Source: Euryodendron excelsum
Lineage: Eukaryota; Streptophyta; Magnoliopsida; Ericales; Pentaphylacaceae
NCBI GenBank assembly: GCA_033060915.1
Contig: CM065396.1
Span: forward strand, 4,051,001 to 4,115,000
Length of the DNA stretch: 64,000 nucleotides
Direction: 5' to 3'
Part shown: piece after piece, positions 60,601 through 64,000 of the stretch
How positions within the stretch are numbered: the first letter of the stretch is position 1
Layout: each line of letters opens with the position of its first letter
The notes under the pieces: generated by a model
What the model saw: the letters and a program-made list of their open reading frames with translations, nothing else
Told to the model about the DNA's origin: nothing
Databases searched by the model: none
Program-made: the position numbers and the translations under genes

Positions 60601-61997
60601 CTTGGAAAAGTGGTTTTATGCATGAAACTCGAAAAGGTATTTTGAAAACTATGATTTTATGTAAAAATCTTATCATTTTATGTGAAAAACTTTATCATTT
60701 TATGTGAAAAAATTAAAGAAGTGTTTAGAAAAGTATCATTCTATGTAAAACCTTTTAGAAAAACAACTCAAGAGAGTTGTGAGGTTTTGAAAACCATTTT
60801 ACAAAAACTACTCAAGTGAGTGCAGGGTTAATATGGTTGGTATTTGGAAACCATTCAAGAGAGGGTTGCCTTGAAACCATTTCAACCACTAAAAAGAGTA
60901 AAACTTTTAAAATTCAATATAGAATAAGTAGTATTGAAAACTACTTTGATTAAAAACTAAAGAGAATGAACTTTTAAAAATCATTTTTTGGAAAGGGGTG
61001 TTTTTGAAAACCACTTTTAGGGCACTGAAAACCACTCTAGTGAGCTAGGTTTCCTATGGTTGCTTTCGTGGAAACCATTCAAGAGTGGCTTCCTTGCAAC
61101 CATTCCAACCTCAAAACTCAAGAAAGCAAAAACACTAAAAACTTCTCCAAGGGAGGGTTGTTTTGAAACTTTGAAAATCATGAAAATCTCTTTTAGAGAA
61201 GGTGGTTTTTGAAAACCATTTTATGCAAATTTACGAGAGCAAAACTTGGACAAACCTTTTAGAACATGGTTTTGAAAACTATTTTTTTGTGTAAAACCCA
61301 TGAGAGCCACATGAAAGCAAGGTAGAGATTTAGGGGTTTTCTTGGAAACCTTCCTAAAGCATGGAAAGCTAGAGTTCTTAGTTCTAAACTTCAAAAAACT
61401 CCAATTTGAAGATCTTTAGAGGCACCTTTTGGAAATCATTTTAACATGAACTTTTGAGAACTCTTGAAAATGGAACCAATGGAGGTTTAAAAAAGGTTTT
61501 AAACTTGAAAACAAGACCTTCACAAACAATATATGAACCTAGTAACAACTATAATGCAAGGGGGTCATGAATCATATAAGGTAAAAGGCCACATCACATT
61601 GCAAGGGGCTCTAAGGGCTATACTATGCTCAACTAGGGTTGTGAGAGGTCCTCAACTGGTGGTTCTCACAAGCTTTCATCTAAGCATGGCCTACGAGCCC
61701 ACTTATTTCATACACAAAATAAGATGAGGCTTAAAATGGAGGAATAGGTTAAGTGAGCTAGGAAGCAGATGAGAGGAGTAGGAATAACATAAGCTTAAAT
61801 AGGAGTTTAACTTCGGCCTTTAGACTTCTTTAATTGACCATGGTTGAAGGGGCTTGAGCTTGGAGAGGCTTGATTGAGCTTGAAGAGGCTTGAATCTTTG
61901 AGAGACTTGAAGTTTTTGGAATTTCAGAGGTTCTTGAGCTATTTTGGCAGAGTTTCGCTGCTGTTTTCATCCTTGAATTAAGCTAGGGGTGGCCTAA

Positions 61998-62005
61998 TAT
62001 TTATA
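61998..62005 (-). promoter_or_regulatory. Possible TATA box of I (TATAAATA)
   Basis: TATAAATA on the minus strand at the position corresponding to the promoters of F and the other giant LTRs. Confidence 0.5.
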
Positions 62006-63339
62006 GGCCAAAACATTAGGGAGGGGCGCATGTAGTACATGTGCCAGGATGCTTTCACTCATAGGATGCCATGTGGCATCCTTGTAATACCCTATCTTGG
62101 GTTGCAAGACAAGTTTTAGATGATCTGATCAAAATTTGTGCGCATGTAGCACCAGCTCCTTTTTCGAAGACTTTTATGCCAACTTTGCCTCGTTACTTAT
62201 GCCACCTAGGAAAGATTCAGGGAAATTGAACGCACTCACTACGTTTCCCTATAGTTTCTCTTGAACTTAGTGCCCTCGAGGAGCCTTGGTTGTTTTCAAA
62301 TGATAGAGATTTCGCTTCAGGAAGCGAGTTTAAAAATAATCTTTCAGGAGCATTTGTGAGACACTCCGTCATTTTCCCAAAGCAGCAAATTTCGCACCAT
62401 ATGATCATGGCCATCGGGAAGCCATCAAACCTTACCGATGGGAAGTCCCCCAGAAAGGATTTTGGGAATTCCCTAATTTATGCATTTTTCAAGTCATTTG
62501 ACGGTGTGTTTTAATCAGGGAATTAAAGAAAAAGTCAACTTTGACAAAGCATTTACGACACGCTTCACAAAGCTTTTGCAAACTTAAGAGGGGGGTTTCA
62601 ATTCAAGGGACTCACTTGGAAATGGATAGGGATCCTCTTTGGAGTATCTCGATGGATGCCGGCTTGATTCCTAGAGTTGGTATGGATTAAAAGGGTGCCC
62701 GAGTCACCAAGGGTAAGTCGATCATTTTGATCGAATATCACTGGAATGGGTCTGAAATCACCTGGAATGGCATATTGAACATGTTGGACTACCCAGGGAT
62801 AATCCTGAAAAGGTGGACTTACCATCTTAAGGACTTAGTGTTGACTCAGTGCCTTAATTTTGGTGGTAACCAAACCTTATGTTAGTTTTCTAATGTCTTT
62901 ATTTAATCTGCAGAAAAATAGGAAATAACTCAAAGATTTAATAGCTTTTTGTATATCGAAGATTATGGCATAACAAGAAAGCTTATGCCCAACAAGCTAA
63001 GGATGAGAAATGGAGAAGAATGACATATATTCAAATATTAATCCAATGAATTGATTTCAAAGAAATTGAAGGCGCTTAAAGAAGAAATCATCAAGCTTTT
63101 GGAAGATACATTGGAGATTCAAGAAGATGGTCTTGCAGCCTATCAAAGGTTGTTCAAGTTTGATAAAATAAAATAAAAATTCTATCCAAAATTGAATTGG
63201 AACCCCTTCAAGTAACTACACTTGATTGAAAATCATTTAAGAGTTTCTTGATATCCCAAAGTGAACATCACTTAAAGAACTTGAATTATCTGAAGAAAAT
63301 TGGCTAAGAAAAGCATAGAAAATAATATCTGAATTCAAG

Positions 63340-63605
63340 GAGTCGACACATGAAATCGGAAGGCAAGACTTGAAGAGTATCGACACATGGGTTCAAAGTG
63401 TCAACACATGAAGACAGAGGGCAAGACTTAAGGAATATAACTATAGGTATGGACACATGGTCTTAAGGTGTCGACATGTAGAAGGCAATGATCAAGGAAA
63501 AGCACGATGTGTTGACACATGGCCTTGAGGTGTCGACACATGCAAGCCAGTGACCAAATAACAGCATGATTTGTCGACACATGGAGTATAGGGGTCAACA
63601 CCTGG
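63340..63605. repeat. TGTCGACACATGG repeats in LTR J
   Basis: Eight copies of GTGTCGACACATG or near variants (for example TATCGACACATGG, TGTCAACACATG) lie 30-60 bases apart, usually in pairs around a CCTTGAGG-like spacer. TGTCGACA is a palindrome. Confidence 0.88.
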
Positions 63606-63699
63606 ATTTAATGACTATATTTTCAAATGTTATATTGGTCTGATCTCGCATTAAATGAAGCCCTAACCACCTCCAATGGCTCAAATTGATGAAGGGGTT

Positions 63700-63705
63700 T
63701 ATATA
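63700..63705 (+). promoter_or_regulatory. Probable TATA box of LTR J (TATATA)
   Basis: TATATA within GGGGTTTATATAGAAGAC, in the plus sense of the LTR, downstream of the dyad repeats. Confidence 0.55.
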
Positions 63706-64000
63706 GAAGACTCCAAACCCATGTATTGATAAGAAATACAATATTCTTCCAACATTTGATGATCTTGAGCTGACTATTCCTTACACATTAGAATATTCCC
63801 TTTGTTCTTAAGAGTTGGCATTTAGTGAGCTATTCAATTCTCATTTACTCTTCATAGAGAGTGTGTATTTCAATTGTATTTCCTATACTTGGGAGTTAGT
63901 GTTTGAGTGTTCTCTAGTTTAAGAAAAACACTTGTGCAAGTTTGAGAAATCATGGACAAAATTCTTGAGACATTGAAGCTTTGGTGTAACCTTCAAAGAG

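Larger units (their letters stand above)
60382..62838 (-). repeat. Giant-LTR fragment I (family 2), inverted relative to K
   Basis: Starts abruptly within a GGTTAACCCTGGGTTAGG array equivalent to F near 23065, and follows F forward through the long TTTTGAAAACCA tract, a block with GGCTCTAAGGGCTATACTATG, a possible TATA at 61998-62005 and the GTGGACTTACCATCTTAAGG block. It ends where LTR J begins at 62839, about 600 bases short of the F end. The 194-base open frame at 61533-61727 has no domain. Confidence 0.8.
62839..64000 (+). mobile_element. LTR J, probably Ty1/copia-type, running off the window
   Basis: Starts TGTTGACTCAGTGCCTTAAT, breaking fragment I after CTTAG (62834-62838, the likely target duplication). 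A probable TATA (TATATA, 63700-63705) follows ATGAAGGGGTT. The style (AACCAAACC near the start, TCGACACATG repeats, TTTATATAGAAG promoter) resembles long copia LTRs of the SIRE/Maximus or related type. The end and any coding region lie beyond 64000, so class and completeness are unproven. Confidence 0.6.

Overview
This is plant nuclear DNA, most likely from a flowering plant with a large, repeat-rich genome. The species cannot be named from the sequence. I find no intact host gene, no rRNA or tRNA gene and no CRISPR array. Almost every base that can be classified belongs to LTR retrotransposons, mainly one superfamily with unusually long (about 4.7-5.5 kb) LTRs, nested inside each other and inside older Ty1/copia-like and unclassified DNA.

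Layout. 1-1208 and 19985-20870 are AT-rich flanking DNA split by a giant element (1209-19979, minus strand). This element has a perfect 5-bp target-site duplication (CTTAT), two LTRs of about 5.1 kb, a primer-binding site matching the 3' end of a plant tRNA-Arg as I recall it, a degenerate gag, no recognisable protease, reverse transcriptase, RNase H or integrase, and a decayed plant mobile domain (PMD) gene on the opposite strand next to the 3' LTR. By layout it is a non-autonomous Ty3/gypsy Tat/Ogre-type element. 20871-21669 holds a minus-strand initiator-Met primer-binding site and an adjoining copia-type LTR, interrupted by solo LTR F (21670-26328, TSD GTTAT). 26334-28238 is unclassified AT-rich DNA.

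28239-48173 is a nest. LTR fragment C (plus sense) is split by LTR A (minus sense), which is itself split by solo LTR B (30407-35597, TSD GTGTC). C then runs into LTR D, which is split by an unrelated 2.2-kb solo LTR E (40452-42636, TSD GATAA). E carries an antisense fragment of a transposon-associated ORF. 48174-48836 is unclassified. 48837-52144 plus 57233-60381 is a third giant-LTR variant, K, containing a 48-bp (16-codon) tandem array and a cluster of perfect hairpins; it is split by solo LTR G (52145-57232, TSD CTACC). At about 60382 the orientation flips into LTR fragment I, which is interrupted at 62839 by LTR J, running off the window.

How the parts relate. Several giant LTRs share recognisable modules, read in transcriptional order: a start near TGTAAGCACCCC; 47-81-bp minisatellites; units of about 150-180 bp carrying a CAAAATGGTCATTTTG dyad; a GC-rich GGCGCCACT dyad next to a TATA box; a long tract of degenerate short repeats that is strongly C-poor on one strand; and an end near GGGCGCGACA. 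Differences between copies are largely copy-number changes of these modules. The nesting gives relative insertion ages without a clock: C is older than A, A older than B; D older than E; K older than G; I older than J. The PMD gene and gag are both broken by stops and frameshifts, so nothing in the window looks able to make a functional protein.
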